A stretch of DNA of 64,000 bases from Caldilineaceae bacterium (GCA_019637645.1 JAHBVH010000013.1:1-64000); one strand, 5' to 3'. Numbered from the stretch's first letter, positions 35,294-43,397 are shown. Numbers and translations: made by a program. The notes: generated by a model not told the origin, from the sequence alone.

Positions 35294-36075
35294 ATTACTT
35301 GCGTATCTTCTGGACTTTCGTACGTCTGGGGGCGATGAATGAATTGGCCTATCGGGTCAATTTCTTTACCCAGATCTTCCAGGCTATCGTCGCGCTGACC
35401 ATGGCGTTGGGGGGGCTTGTCGTGGTCTTTCACCAGACTGAGACCCTGGGCGGTTGGTATCCGGCGGAATTGGTGGCGTTGGTGGGGATCTATCTGATCG
35501 TCGGTGGGTTGATCAGCCTGATCATTCAACCGAGTATGCAGCGCTTTATGGAAGATATTCGCATGGGCACACTCGATTTTATGATCCTGAAACCGGAAGA
35601 TGCCCAGTTTTTGATCAGTGTGCGTCAGGTCGAGATCTGGAAGCTGATTGACATTTTGCTGGGGTTGGGGGTCTTGGTGGTGGCGTTGGTGCAGCTTGGC
35701 AACCAGCTGGGGATCGGTCAGGCGGTGGCCTTTGGCGTGGCCCTGCTCGCCGGTGCCACCATTGTCTACAGCTTCTGGATGATCTTGGCCACCTGCGCCT
35801 TTTGGTTTGTCAAAACCGAGAATATCCTGGTTATTTTTCAGGCAATGTATCAGGCTGGCCGTTGGCCGGTGACGATCTACCCAGGGTGGCTGCGGATGAT
35901 GCTCACCTTTCTGGTGCCGATCACCTTTGCCGTCACCGTACCCGCCCAAGCCTTGACGGGTCGCCTCACGGGGCAGACGCTCGCGCTGGCCGTGGCGGTG
36001 GCTGTTGGTCTCTTCCTGGTGGCCCGCTGGTTTTGGCGCTTTGGGATCCGCTTCTATTCGGGCGCGTCGGCGTAG
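35290..36075 (+). CDS. ABC-2 type exporter permease (COG3694-like)
   Basis: 261 residues, about six membrane helices. MNYLRIFWTFVRLGAMNEL and the inner motif GTLDFMILKPEDAQFLIS match the COG3694 type, and the protein ends GIRFYSGASA, typical of the group. ATG 35290 overlaps the previous stop (ATGA); a longer upstream reading lies inside the previous gene. It completes the ATPase-permease-permease exporter. A 19-bp hairpin follows at 36110-36157. Confidence 0.88.
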   Translation: MNYLRIFWTFVRLGAMNELAYRVNFFTQIFQAIVALTMALGGLVVVFHQTETLGGWYPAELVALVGIYLIVGGLISLIIQPSMQRFMEDIRMGTLDFMILKPEDAQFLISVRQVEIWKLIDILLGLGVLVVALVQLGNQLGIGQAVAFGVALLAGATIVYSFWMILATCAFWFVKTENILVIFQAMYQAGRWPVTIYPGWLRMMLTFLVPITFAVTVPAQALTGRLTGQTLALAVAVAVGLFLVARWFWRFGIRFYSGASA

Positions 36076-36109
36076 GATTGCGCTCTTCAAACAGGCTGCT
36101 TTTGCGAAT

Positions 36110-36157
36110 AACGCCTCGCGTGGCGCTCAGGGGGAGGCGAGCGTCACGCGAGGCGTT
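36110..36157. terminator. 19-bp hairpin shared by the exporter operon and higA
   Basis: AACGCCTCGCGTGGCGCTC (36110-36128) pairs with 36139-36157 at 18 of 19 positions around ten bases. It begins 34 bp after the exporter stop and overlaps the last codons of the leftward higA remnant, so it can serve as a bidirectional terminator. Confidence 0.7.
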
Positions 36158-36442
36158 CGATCTTACGAATTTCCGCAACTCGCGGTGAATGGAGGGCATG
36201 GTAAAGATCCCAAGCCACTTGAAGATTCAGCCAGAATTGGGCCTCCATGCCTAAAAATTGTTCAAGCCGTAGCGCTGTGTCCGGTGTGACACCACGTTTG
36301 CCATGGATCACTTCATTGACGCGTGGATAGGAAACGCCAATTTGTTTGGCAAGTTCTATTTGGGTGATCCCCAATGGCTTCAGAAATTCTTCTAGTAATA
36401 TTTCCCCTGGATGCGTGGGGGGCCATGTGTAGGAATGCGCAT
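36144..36442 (-). pseudogene. higA: HigA-type antitoxin, frameshifted in a C run
   Basis: From ATG 36442, with AAAGGAGG four bases upstream, the frame reads MRIPTHGPP and then loses homology. In the adjacent frame THPGEILLEEFLKPLGITQ continues into IELAKQIGVSYPRVNEVIHG and LRLEQFLGMEAQFWLNLQVA, the XRE helix-turn-helix and tail of HigA antitoxins. The switch occurs in a run of six C (coding strand; G at 36417-36422); a seventh C would restore one continuous protein of about 99 residues. So the gene is mutated, phase-variable, or carries a homopolymer sequencing error. An internal TTG start could still give a 76-residue protein with the DNA-binding part. Confidence 0.75.
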
Positions 36443-36458
36443 GCTTCCTCCTTTGCGG

Positions 36459-36488
36459 TCAGTGATAATCTGTGATTTCTAGCTCATT
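36459..36488 (-). pseudogene. higB: C-terminal remnant of a HigB-type toxin gene
   Basis: Directly upstream of higA the minus strand reads NELEITDYH and a stop. (E/D)ITDYH followed by the stop is the typical end of HigB/RelE-type toxins that precede higA. The codon before it is TAA and no further toxin sequence is visible, so only about nine codons survive. This is inference from a short match plus the correct position. Confidence 0.5.
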
Positions 36489-36489
36489 T

Positions 36490-36508
36490 TATAACGAATA
36501 ACGTTATA
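36490..36508. promoter_or_regulatory. TATAACG inverted repeat, possible HigA operator
   Basis: TATAACG (36490-36496) and CGTTATA (36502-36508) flank AATAA. AT-rich palindromes of this size are usual HigA targets. It adjoins the higB remnant. Confidence 0.45.
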
Positions 36509-36535
36509 CATATCAATCTTCATAGACAAGTGGGT

Positions 36536-36566
36536 CAGGGCCATCGCGAACTTCGTGATGGTCCTG
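36536..36566. repeat. short palindromic copy of the dispersed GCGAACTT family
   Basis: The first 24 bases match the copies at 7759 and 12218 apart from a few positions. Here they form their own hairpin: CAGGGCCATCGC against GTGATGGTCCTG (36555-36566), with G-T pairs. It lies in the gap between the Hig remnant and the next rightward gene. Confidence 0.6.
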
Positions 36567-36798
36567 GCGTGGTCGCATGTCAAGAAAGGAACAGATCTTG
36601 TCCGCCCGTTGCACTGCAACGCTGGAGAAAGATGGCATAAGGCGGACCTTTGTCAGTGGTTTGCAACAAAGCACAAAACCAAGGATAATAGCAGCACTGC
36701 GACATGACAAACGGCTTTGACGCAGCTGTGAGCGGGCTATTCCACGCGTCGCAACCCCTTTCCTGACGCCACCACCATCGATACGAGGAGAACGATTT
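36567..36798. other. intergenic leader before the dimethylformamidase-like gene
   Basis: No gene or clear promoter is seen. The short open frames here have no recognisable domain. GAGGAG at 36785-36790 is the ribosome site of the next gene. Confidence 0.4.
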
Positions 36799-38385
36799 AT
36801 GCTTGTAGGCTATGTCAGCGATGAACGCTATGTCGCCTTGCCAGATACTTTGCTGGAATTTGAACGGGACGGCCAATCGGTGGAAGCGCGCTCGCGCGCC
36901 ACCGGGGCTGTCTATGCTGACATCGCGCCCGGTCCCTACCGGGTGACACTCTATCGAGCCGGGTATGGGCAGAAAAGTGTGACCATGACGGTCGCCGCAG
37001 GGAAACTCCACCATTTTCGGTTGCTGCCCGATGGGCTCCTGAGCTACATGTGGCCGAAGTGGGTGCAAGCCGGGGAAAAGGCCGAGTTTCGGGTCCATGC
37101 CGTCGAAGAGTATAAATTGGAATTGTGGCGCTATGGCTGGGAGAAAGAATTTGTCCGGCTGATTGGTTGGTATGACGAACATGGCCCCCGCGCCACCATG
37201 CAGATCACCCCGGATGGTGACTATACCCAAACCGGCGTCCAGTGGAATAAATTTGGCTATACCAGCCCGCACCATTTGCAATACGTGACAGCCCCCACAC
37301 GTTCTGGGCTCTATTACCTGCATGCCAAAACACCTTCGGGACGTTTCTTTGCCTGCCCTTGGATTGTGGCCCCGGCCCAGCCAACCGCCAAACTCGCCGT
37401 ACTAGCCTCCAACATGACCTGGAACGCGTATAACAGCTTTGGCGGACGCAGTAACTATATCAACCCCATTGCCCTACCCGAACGGCCTACCGTCAACGCA
37501 CGGATGGATCTCCAGCGTTACACCGATCCCGACAACATTACCTATGATGGGGATCACTATGACCCCCTCTCTTTTGATCGCCCGGAACCGATCAACCATA
37601 TTCCCGAAGGCACGCAGATCACCGATCCGATTGCTGGGCGCGCGCCCAATCACATTGCCCCGGCGGAGTGGCGTTTCCTGGGCTGGCTAGAACGGGAAGG
37701 CTTTGCCTACGATCTCTATGCCGAAACTCAGCTACACAGTGGCGTCTTGAAATTGGATGACTACAAAGTCCTCGTCATCAGCACTCATCCTGAGTATTGG
37801 TCGAAACAAATGTACTTTGCCCTCAAAGAATGGGTACACAACCGTGGTGGGAAACTGCTCTATCTGGGCGGTAACGGGATCAATGCCGAGGTCGAATTTA
37901 TCGATGAGTACACCGTGATCTACCAGAATGCTGATGCCCGTGTTTGGCCCAAAGATCCAACCCTAGAAAGCCGCTTTCATGCGCGGGTGGGGGAATCGGA
38001 AGCCAATCTGCTGGGCATTGTGTATGATGAGAAGGGTATTATGACCGCCGCGCCCTATCAAGTTGTGGACGAGAGCCATTGGGTCTTTGCGGGGACGCGT
38101 CTCAAGCAGGGCGAACTTTTTGGCGCGGCCAGCCTGCATGAACGGGTGCCTGGTGGCGCTTCCGGCCATGAGACCGACAAGATCTCGCCCTCTTCGCCCA
38201 AGAATATAGAGCTATTGGCGAAAGGTTTAAACCCTGGCGAAGGCGGCGCACACATGATCTATTACAACACTGCCAGTGGTGGCGAAGTCTTTTCCGTGGG
38301 GTCAATTACTTGGGTCAGTTCGATCCTGGTCGATGAGAAGGTGGCGCAAATTACCGCCAACGTGCTGGCGCGCTTTATCAGCTAA
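36799..38385 (+). CDS. N,N-dimethylformamidase large-subunit-like protein
   Basis: 528 residues, no signal peptide. The N terminus is a small beta domain (MLVGYVSDERYVALPDTLLE), followed by LSYMWPKWVQAGEKAEFRVH and a large C-terminal part with NMTWNAYNSFGGRSNY, EREGFAYDLYAE, VLVISTHPEYWSKQMY and LLYLGGNG, matching the dimethylformamidase beta-subunit C-terminal domain, a glutamine-amidotransferase-like fold with a Tyr/Tyr/Glu iron site in the characterised enzyme. The small alpha subunit is not encoded nearby. GAGGAG eight bases before ATG 36799 supports the start. It may act on amides or carbohydrate derivatives; the substrate is unknown. Confidence 0.75.
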   Translation: MLVGYVSDERYVALPDTLLEFERDGQSVEARSRATGAVYADIAPGPYRVTLYRAGYGQKSVTMTVAAGKLHHFRLLPDGLLSYMWPKWVQAGEKAEFRVHAVEEYKLELWRYGWEKEFVRLIGWYDEHGPRATMQITPDGDYTQTGVQWNKFGYTSPHHLQYVTAPTRSGLYYLHAKTPSGRFFACPWIVAPAQPTAKLAVLASNMTWNAYNSFGGRSNYINPIALPERPTVNARMDLQRYTDPDNITYDGDHYDPLSFDRPEPINHIPEGTQITDPIAGRAPNHIAPAEWRFLGWLEREGFAYDLYAETQLHSGVLKLDDYKVLVISTHPEYWSKQMYFALKEWVHNRGGKLLYLGGNGINAEVEFIDEYTVIYQNADARVWPKDPTLESRFHARVGESEANLLGIVYDEKGIMTAAPYQVVDESHWVFAGTRLKQGELFGAASLHERVPGGASGHETDKISPSSPKNIELLAKGLNPGEGGAHMIYYNTASGGEVFSVGSITWVSSILVDEKVAQITANVLARFIS

Positions 38386-38429
38386 AGGAATCAAGAAAGC
38401 CGAACTTTGCTCAGTTATGTTTGGGCTTA

Positions 38430-38663
38430 TTATAGCTGGTCAAGCTTGGCATGATATTCATCAGGGCTTAATTCGATCTCACGTAAAATTTCTCGAATCA
38501 ACGGCCTAGCCAAATCACGACCAGAATGGTTGGGGACAGTCGTTGTACGTCCATCCGCATGACGATAGAAGACATGACTGCCTTTTTGACGTACAACGAC
38601 AAAATCTAAACGGAGCAGCAATTTTTCCATCGTGCGGAAATCTACAATTGTCAGCCGACTCAT
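38430..38663 (-). CDS. hicA: HicA-type mRNA interferase toxin
   Basis: 77 residues, the double-stranded-RNA-binding-like HicA fold. RLDFVVVRQKGSHVFYRHADG contains the catalytic His in GSH, and TTTVPNHSGRDLARPLIREI is the conserved C-terminal half. ATG 38663 overlaps the stop of hicB (ATGA), so the two are coupled. HicA cleaves mRNA and tmRNA to stop translation unless held by HicB. Gene size and both motifs are intact. Confidence 0.88.
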   Translation of the reverse strand: MSRLTIVDFRTMEKLLLRLDFVVVRQKGSHVFYRHADGRTTTVPNHSGRDLARPLIREILREIELSPDEYHAKLDQL

Positions 38664-38878
38664 TGCGCGACTTCAACTTGCTGTACACCGACAAAGCGGG
38701 GCAATTCGCCAAGAAAATCGCCTAATTCCTCTAGACAGAGGGCCAACACTTCCTTGAGATTGGCTTGTAATTCGTCTAAGGTTGCCCCTTGCGTGTGCGC
38801 GCCAGGAATACTAGGGATTGTACCAACATATAGCTGCGTCTCTGGGTCAAATTCGATATAAGCGGTGAAAGTTTGCAT
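38660..38878 (-). CDS. hicB: HicB-type antitoxin
   Basis: 72 residues, a partial RNase-H-like HicB fold: YIEFDPETQLYVGTIPSIPGAHTQG, then LDELQANLKEVLALCLEE. It lacks a C-terminal DNA-binding domain, so autoregulation would need another mechanism. ATG 38878 was chosen for GGAG five bases upstream. The antitoxin precedes the toxin, which is less common than the toxin-first order of classical hicAB. It is an intact pair, in contrast to the decayed Hig module 2 kb away. Confidence 0.85.
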   Translation of the reverse strand: MQTFTAYIEFDPETQLYVGTIPSIPGAHTQGATLDELQANLKEVLALCLEELGDFLGELPRFVGVQQVEVAQ

Positions 38879-39062
38879 CAAACCTCCAGATTTCTACTGC
38901 CTGTATAGACTGATGAGGGCCATAGTTCATTGTCGTAATAGTATACCACGTATTGTCAATCCATTGTTCGTTAAAAGCGTAGATCACCATGAAGGTGTTC
39001 TCTAATAAATTTCGCTTCCAAACGTCGATGGCTGAATGAGCTTTGAGAGGAAAGAAGTAGAT

Positions 39063-40256
39063 ATGACCAATATTTACGAATCACTTGGGGTGCGCACCGT
39101 AATCAATGCGATTGGCACCTTTACCCGCCTGAGCGGCACGCTCATGCCGCCGGAGGTGACGCAGGCCATGGTGGCGGCATCGCAACATTTTGTCTGTATG
39201 GAAGAGCTGCAATACCAAGCTGGGAAGATTATTGCGGAGCTGACCGGTGCCGAAGCGGGCTATGTGACTTCCGGCGCGCAAGCCGGGTTGGTGCTATCGA
39301 TTGCCGCCTGTCTGACGGGCCGCGACCCGGCCAAGATGGATCGCCTCCCCCACACGGCGGGCATGCCCAATCAGGTGATCATGGCGCGCGCCCATCGCAA
39401 CCATTATGACCACGCGGTGGAAGCCGCTGGCGGCCAGATTGTTGAGGTGGGGAGTGACGAGCGGTGCCTTCCCGCAGAGATTGCCGCCGCGATCACCGAC
39501 CAAACAGTCGCCATTCTCCACCTGCCGTGGCCCCAAGGCGGGATTACGCTGGCGGAAACCGTCGCGGTAGCACGCCAAGCCGCGATTCCCGTTGTGGTGG
39601 ACGGTGCGGGCAGTCTAGATAATCCCGACAACCTGCGCGCGTTGATTGCCCAAGGGGCCGATTTGGTCGCCTACAGCGGCGGCAAATATGTCCGTGGCCC
39701 CCAAGCCTCGGGTTTTGTGGCTGGCCGCCGCGATCTGATTGCGGCCATTGCCTGGCAACATCTCGATATGGACGCCGTGCCAGAAGTCTGGACCGCGCCC
39801 CGCGAACTCCTTGGGGAAGAACCCCTCCCCTTTATGCCGCGTCAGGGCATTGGGCGTGGCTATAAGGCGGGTAAAGAGGAGATCGTGGGGCTCATTACCG
39901 CGTTGCGCCTCTATGTCCAGCGTGATCACGCCGCCGAACAAGCGCGTTGCGCACAGCAGGTGCAGACGATTGTTGCTGGTTTGGCTGGCGTGGACATGGT
40001 CCATGCGGAAGTGCTGCCACCGGCGACAGGCCGCACGCTGCCCCTGGCCCGTATTCGCATTGATGAAAAAACAAGCGGCATGAATGGCTATGCATTGATC
40101 TGGGCGCTCAAAACTGGGGAACCCTCGATCCATCCGCTTGAGCGCGAGTTGGACCAAGGCGCGGTGGTGATCCATCCCTTTGGCCTCCAGCCCGGCGATG
40201 ACCTGCGCATTGTGGCGCGTGTCAAAGCCATTGTGCAAGCACGACAGGAGGCATGA
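39063..40256 (+). CDS. SelA-like PLP-dependent enzyme
   Basis: 397 residues. YESLGVRTVINAIGTFTRLSG, MEELQYQAGKIIAELTGAEA and VTSGAQAGLVLSIAACLTG are the hallmarks of SelA-like PLP enzymes; VVVDGAGSLDNPDN gives the PLP-contact Asp, and VAYSGGKYVRGPQ the Schiff-base Lys. True SelA is longer and would have selenocysteine genes nearby, which are absent. Enzymes of this branch act on amino sugars or serine-like compounds, for example glucosaminate-phosphate ammonia-lyase. The ATG 39063 follows a GAGGAAAG site. It heads a three-gene unit with an SDR and an amidohydrolase. Confidence 0.85.
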   Translation: MTNIYESLGVRTVINAIGTFTRLSGTLMPPEVTQAMVAASQHFVCMEELQYQAGKIIAELTGAEAGYVTSGAQAGLVLSIAACLTGRDPAKMDRLPHTAGMPNQVIMARAHRNHYDHAVEAAGGQIVEVGSDERCLPAEIAAAITDQTVAILHLPWPQGGITLAETVAVARQAAIPVVVDGAGSLDNPDNLRALIAQGADLVAYSGGKYVRGPQASGFVAGRRDLIAAIAWQHLDMDAVPEVWTAPRELLGEEPLPFMPRQGIGRGYKAGKEEIVGLITALRLYVQRDHAAEQARCAQQVQTIVAGLAGVDMVHAEVLPPATGRTLPLARIRIDEKTSGMNGYALIWALKTGEPSIHPLERELDQGAVVIHPFGLQPGDDLRIVARVKAIVQARQEA

Positions 40257-40263
40257 GCGCGCT

Positions 40264-41037
40264 ATGACGGTGCAACCAATCAATACTTTGCTCGATTTAA
40301 GTGGTCAGGTTGCTCTGATCACCGGGGCCAACCGGGGCATTGGGAAAGCGACCGCGACCGTGTTACATGCGGCTGGTGCCAATCTTGCACTGGTGGCGCG
40401 TACCACCGAAGCGCTGGCCGCGGTCACGGCGGAACTGCTGGCGCGTCGCCCCGCTTCGGCGCTGGCCTTGCCCGCCGATGTGGCCGACGAGGCGCCGGTG
40501 AATAGCGTGGTTGAACAGACCCTGGCGGCCTGGGGGCGGATTGATATTTTGGTCAACAATGCCGGTTTGGTTAGCCCTGGCACCTTTGATCGGATCACGC
40601 CCGCTGATTGGCAACGGATTCTCAATGTCAACCTCACCGGTGCCTACCTCTGTTGTCGCGCCGTTGCCCCGGTGATGCAGCAACAGCGGGCCGGGCGGAT
40701 TATCAACATCTCCTCGATCAGCGCTCAAACCGGCGGGGTGTCGGGCGGGGTGCACTATGCTGCTTCCAAAGGCGGGATGCTGGCGATGACCAAAACCTTG
40801 GCGCGTGATCTCGCGCCCTATGGGATTACCGTCAATGCCATTGCGCCCGGGCAGATCGATACCCGCCCAGAATTTCTCACGGAGCAACAGCGCCAAACCT
40901 TGGAAAAGCTGATTCCCCTTGGTCGCCTTGGCGCGCCCGAAGAGATTGCCTATCCCGTGCTCTTTCTGGCCTCGCCGATGGCTTCTTATCTAACAGGTGC
41001 AACCTTAGATGTCAACGGCGGCATCCTCAAACGCTAA
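40264..41037 (+). CDS. short-chain dehydrogenase/reductase (FabG-like)
   Basis: 257 residues. Cofactor motif TGANRGIG (20-27), NNAG in ILVNNAGLV, the Ser of INISSIS, Tyr and Lys of HYAASKGG, and the C-terminal YLTGATLDVNGG: a complete classical SDR. AGGAGG at 40246-40251 lies 12 bases before ATG 40264, just inside the 3' end of the SelA-like gene. It is part of the SelA-like/SDR/amidohydrolase unit and probably reduces or oxidises an intermediate of that pathway. Confidence 0.9.
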   Translation: MTVQPINTLLDLSGQVALITGANRGIGKATATVLHAAGANLALVARTTEALAAVTAELLARRPASALALPADVADEAPVNSVVEQTLAAWGRIDILVNNAGLVSPGTFDRITPADWQRILNVNLTGAYLCCRAVAPVMQQQRAGRIINISSISAQTGGVSGGVHYAASKGGMLAMTKTLARDLAPYGITVNAIAPGQIDTRPEFLTEQQRQTLEKLIPLGRLGAPEEIAYPVLFLASPMASYLTGATLDVNGGILKR

Positions 41038-41050
41038 AGGAATAATACCC

Positions 41051-42019
41051 ATGATTGACGCGCATATTCACTATGGTGATGATGATCCTACCCTGTTAGC
41101 ATTGTTGGCAGCTTTCGATCTGAAGCTGCTGAATATCTGTGTTGCAGAGGATGCCCATGGGGCTTGGCGTGCCCAAGCCGAGCGCTATCAGACCCTGACC
41201 GCCCGCTACCCAGATCGCTTTGCTTGGTGTACCAGTGTAGATTTACCGCGTTTTGATGATGCTCACTACCATGAAGCCGTCATCGCAGGGCTGGACATTG
41301 ATTTTGCTGCGGGTGCCGTGGCCTGTAAGATCTGGAAGAACATTGGGATGGCGGTGCGCAAACCGGATGGCACCTTCCTGATGCCGGATGATGCCTACCT
41401 TGACCCGATCTATGAATATCTGGCTGCGGGCAACTATCCTTTGTTGACCCACATTGCCGAACCACTAGCGTGTTGGCTGCCACTGCAAGCGGGTACGCCT
41501 CATTATGGTTATTACAGCCGTAACCCCGAATGGCATATGTACGACCGGCCCGAATTTCCTTCTCATACGGCGTTGATGGCCGCCCGCGATGCGGTATTGG
41601 CCAAACATCCCACGCTGCGCATGATCGGTGCCCACTTGGCTAGTTTGGAATATGATGTCGATCTCTTAGCCGAGCGCTTGGATCGCTACCCCAATCTCGC
41701 GGTGGATATTTCGGCCCGCCTGTCCGATCTAGCAATTCAAGATTCGGCCAAGGTGCGCGCCTTCTTTTTGAAGTATCAGGATCGCATTCTCTTTGGCACC
41801 GATGTGGTGATGCGCCAAGCGCCATCGACGCTGCCCGAAGCCGCCAAACAAGAAGCCATCGCTGCCTTGCGCCAAACCTATGAAATGCACTTTGCCTATT
41901 TGGCGGGTGCTGGGCCTGTGACCGTCCGCAGCTATGCCACGAGCGGCTTGCAATTACCAACCCCAGTGCTGGAAAAGCTTTATGCAGAGAATGCCCAACG
42001 CTGGTATCCATTGCTCTAG
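41051..42019 (+). CDS. amidohydrolase-2 family metal-dependent hydrolase
   Basis: 322 residues, TIM-barrel amidohydrolase. MIDAHIHYG supplies the HxH metal pair (His5, His7); LLTHIAEP gives a third His, MIGAHLAS a fourth, and ILFGTDVVM the barrel-end Asp. The order and size fit the amidohydrolase-2 group, which includes sugar-lactone hydrolases and decarboxylases. ATG 41051 follows AAAGGA. It starts 13 bp after the SDR stop and closes the unit. A lactonase or C-C hydrolase on a sugar-acid derivative is possible. Confidence 0.87.
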   Translation: MIDAHIHYGDDDPTLLALLAAFDLKLLNICVAEDAHGAWRAQAERYQTLTARYPDRFAWCTSVDLPRFDDAHYHEAVIAGLDIDFAAGAVACKIWKNIGMAVRKPDGTFLMPDDAYLDPIYEYLAAGNYPLLTHIAEPLACWLPLQAGTPHYGYYSRNPEWHMYDRPEFPSHTALMAARDAVLAKHPTLRMIGAHLASLEYDVDLLAERLDRYPNLAVDISARLSDLAIQDSAKVRAFFLKYQDRILFGTDVVMRQAPSTLPEAAKQEAIAALRQTYEMHFAYLAGAGPVTVRSYATSGLQLPTPVLEKLYAENAQRWYPLL

Positions 42020-42036
42020 TGTGTTATTGGGTTGCC

Positions 42037-42966
42037 TTAGGGCATGGGCCGGGCGTTTTGGACCAGCCACCACAAATAGTCGGTGTTGATCCCTGTAGGC
42101 AGCGCCCAACAGTCCTGGCGATGTAGATAGTCGATGTAGGTCATCATGCGTGCTAGTTGGATACGGCTCGTGGGATCATAGCTGAGCATCAGCGTCAAAT
42201 CATTGTTGAACCGCTGAAATAAATTGAGCACACTAACCCCATCGCTGCTATCATTATTACTCAAGGCCAAAAGAGCAAATAGCTCGGTTTGGTTGAGATC
42301 GAGCGTCGCAAATAATGTATAGGCGTTCTGCAATTTCGCTTGCATGAGGCCAATGCTGGCTTGATCGTTAAAAAGATTAATCCGATCCCCCGCGTAGGCC
42401 AGCCGGCGCGCTTCCTCTGGTTGAATCTGACCAATCCCAACACTCGGTTGCTCAAAAAAATTATTCCAGCGCGCGTGGGCCCAAGACCAAGCCGCTAATT
42501 GCCACTCAAAGCGCCGACCTAACCAAGTCTGCATGCGCTCTAGGCCATCCCAGCCGAATGGGCGTTGGGGGCTATTGCCTTGGTTCGCAATGGCTGCCGC
42601 AACCAAAACCGCAGGGACTTCCGCGGTCGTTCGCGATTGAATATAGGTACGATAGCGCGCCACTTCGGCAAGCCCCTGACGATACCAACCCAACCGACCC
42701 ACTAAATTATTAGGCCAGGGCAGCCATTGACTTGCCACGAGGGGCAACTCAGTCGGTTGCGAACTATAGTAATAGACATAGAGAAAAGCCCCTTTGGTTT
42801 CGAATGAGCGCTGAAAGCTGCCCATGGTTTGGAAAGAAACCAATACCATCAGGAACGCAAAAAGCAGTGGCCACACTTTAGGCAAAGTGGGCCAGTCAGC
42901 CCTGGATACCGAAAATCTCCGAGGAAGCAGCAGCGATGATACTTCACGACTAGACAGGCTGAACAT
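42037..42966 (-). CDS. membrane-anchored protein with degenerate lysozyme-like domain
   Basis: 309 residues. One membrane helix at about 31-49 (VWPLLFAFLMVLVSFQTMG) anchors an extracytoplasmic domain. VPAVLVAAAIANQGNSP and PSVGIGQIQPEEARRLA resemble the catalytic and second motifs of SLT/lysozyme folds (xxxIxxEs and GxxGxxQ), but the expected catalytic Glu is Gln in IANQ. I cannot name the family with certainty. It may bind peptidoglycan without cleaving it. It converges on the amidohydrolase gene with 17 bp between stops; a 19-bp inverted repeat lies 37 bp upstream of its start. Confidence 0.6.
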   Translation of the reverse strand: MFSLSSREVSSLLLPRRFSVSRADWPTLPKVWPLLFAFLMVLVSFQTMGSFQRSFETKGAFLYVYYYSSQPTELPLVASQWLPWPNNLVGRLGWYRQGLAEVARYRTYIQSRTTAEVPAVLVAAAIANQGNSPQRPFGWDGLERMQTWLGRRFEWQLAAWSWAHARWNNFFEQPSVGIGQIQPEEARRLAYAGDRINLFNDQASIGLMQAKLQNAYTLFATLDLNQTELFALLALSNNDSSDGVSVLNLFQRFNNDLTLMLSYDPTSRIQLARMMTYIDYLHRQDCWALPTGINTDYLWWLVQNARPMP

Positions 42967-43343
42967 AAATACCTCAAATCACCATTGATCTTGATCGAGC
43001 CACTGATTTAGGGGAGGAGCACATATTGTCATGCTCCTCCCCTAAATCAGTCGTTGTTAAATTTTGGAAATACCCTATTCATCGAGCCACAACTGATTGA
43101 CGCCTTGCCTTTGTCATCACCCGCTCTGCCGTCTCTTCTCACGTCGTTGCAAAACTATGGCAGGCTTGTTTTCGGCTAGCTGTGCTGACTCATACGAAAG
43201 TCGCAGTACTGTGGTCATTGAACGCTACTGAACAATGCTTAGCAAAAATTATCTGTAATAATTTAAGCTAGCTAGTAAAATCTAATCATATTCATCTGCA
43301 TAAACTACGTCAAAGGAGCGATAAGGTTGAAATGATTATCGCA
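42967..43343. other. AT-richer intergenic region
   Basis: The stretch up to the promoter at 43344 is visibly richer in A and T than the flanking genes. Apart from the inverted repeat at 43003-43050 I see no gene or repeat. It separates the leftward lysozyme-like gene from the rightward helicase unit. Confidence 0.4.
43003..43050. repeat. perfect 19-bp inverted repeat
   Basis: CTGATTTAGGGGAGGAGCA (43003-43021) is exactly complementary to 43032-43050, with ten bases between. There is no T run after it. It could be a leader hairpin of the 42966 gene, a large operator or an isolated palindromic element. Confidence 0.75.
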
Positions 43344-43372
43344 TTGACAGTGCCTATAGCGCATGCAATAAT
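43344..43372 (+). promoter_or_regulatory. strong sigma70-type promoter of the helicase unit
   Basis: TTGACA (43344-43349) and AATAAT (43367-43372) are 17 bp apart, 11 of 12 consensus bases. A start near 43379 gives a leader of about 340 bases before the helicase start, holding a tandem repeat, a palindrome and a small open frame. Confidence 0.65.
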
Positions 43373-43397
43373 AAATGTCTAATGCTTATTCCGTATA

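Noticed and set aside
39063..40256. Assignment as true selA (selenocysteine synthase)
   Set aside because: Shorter than SelA, no selB/selD/tRNA-Sec nearby, and the neighbours are an SDR and an amidohydrolase.
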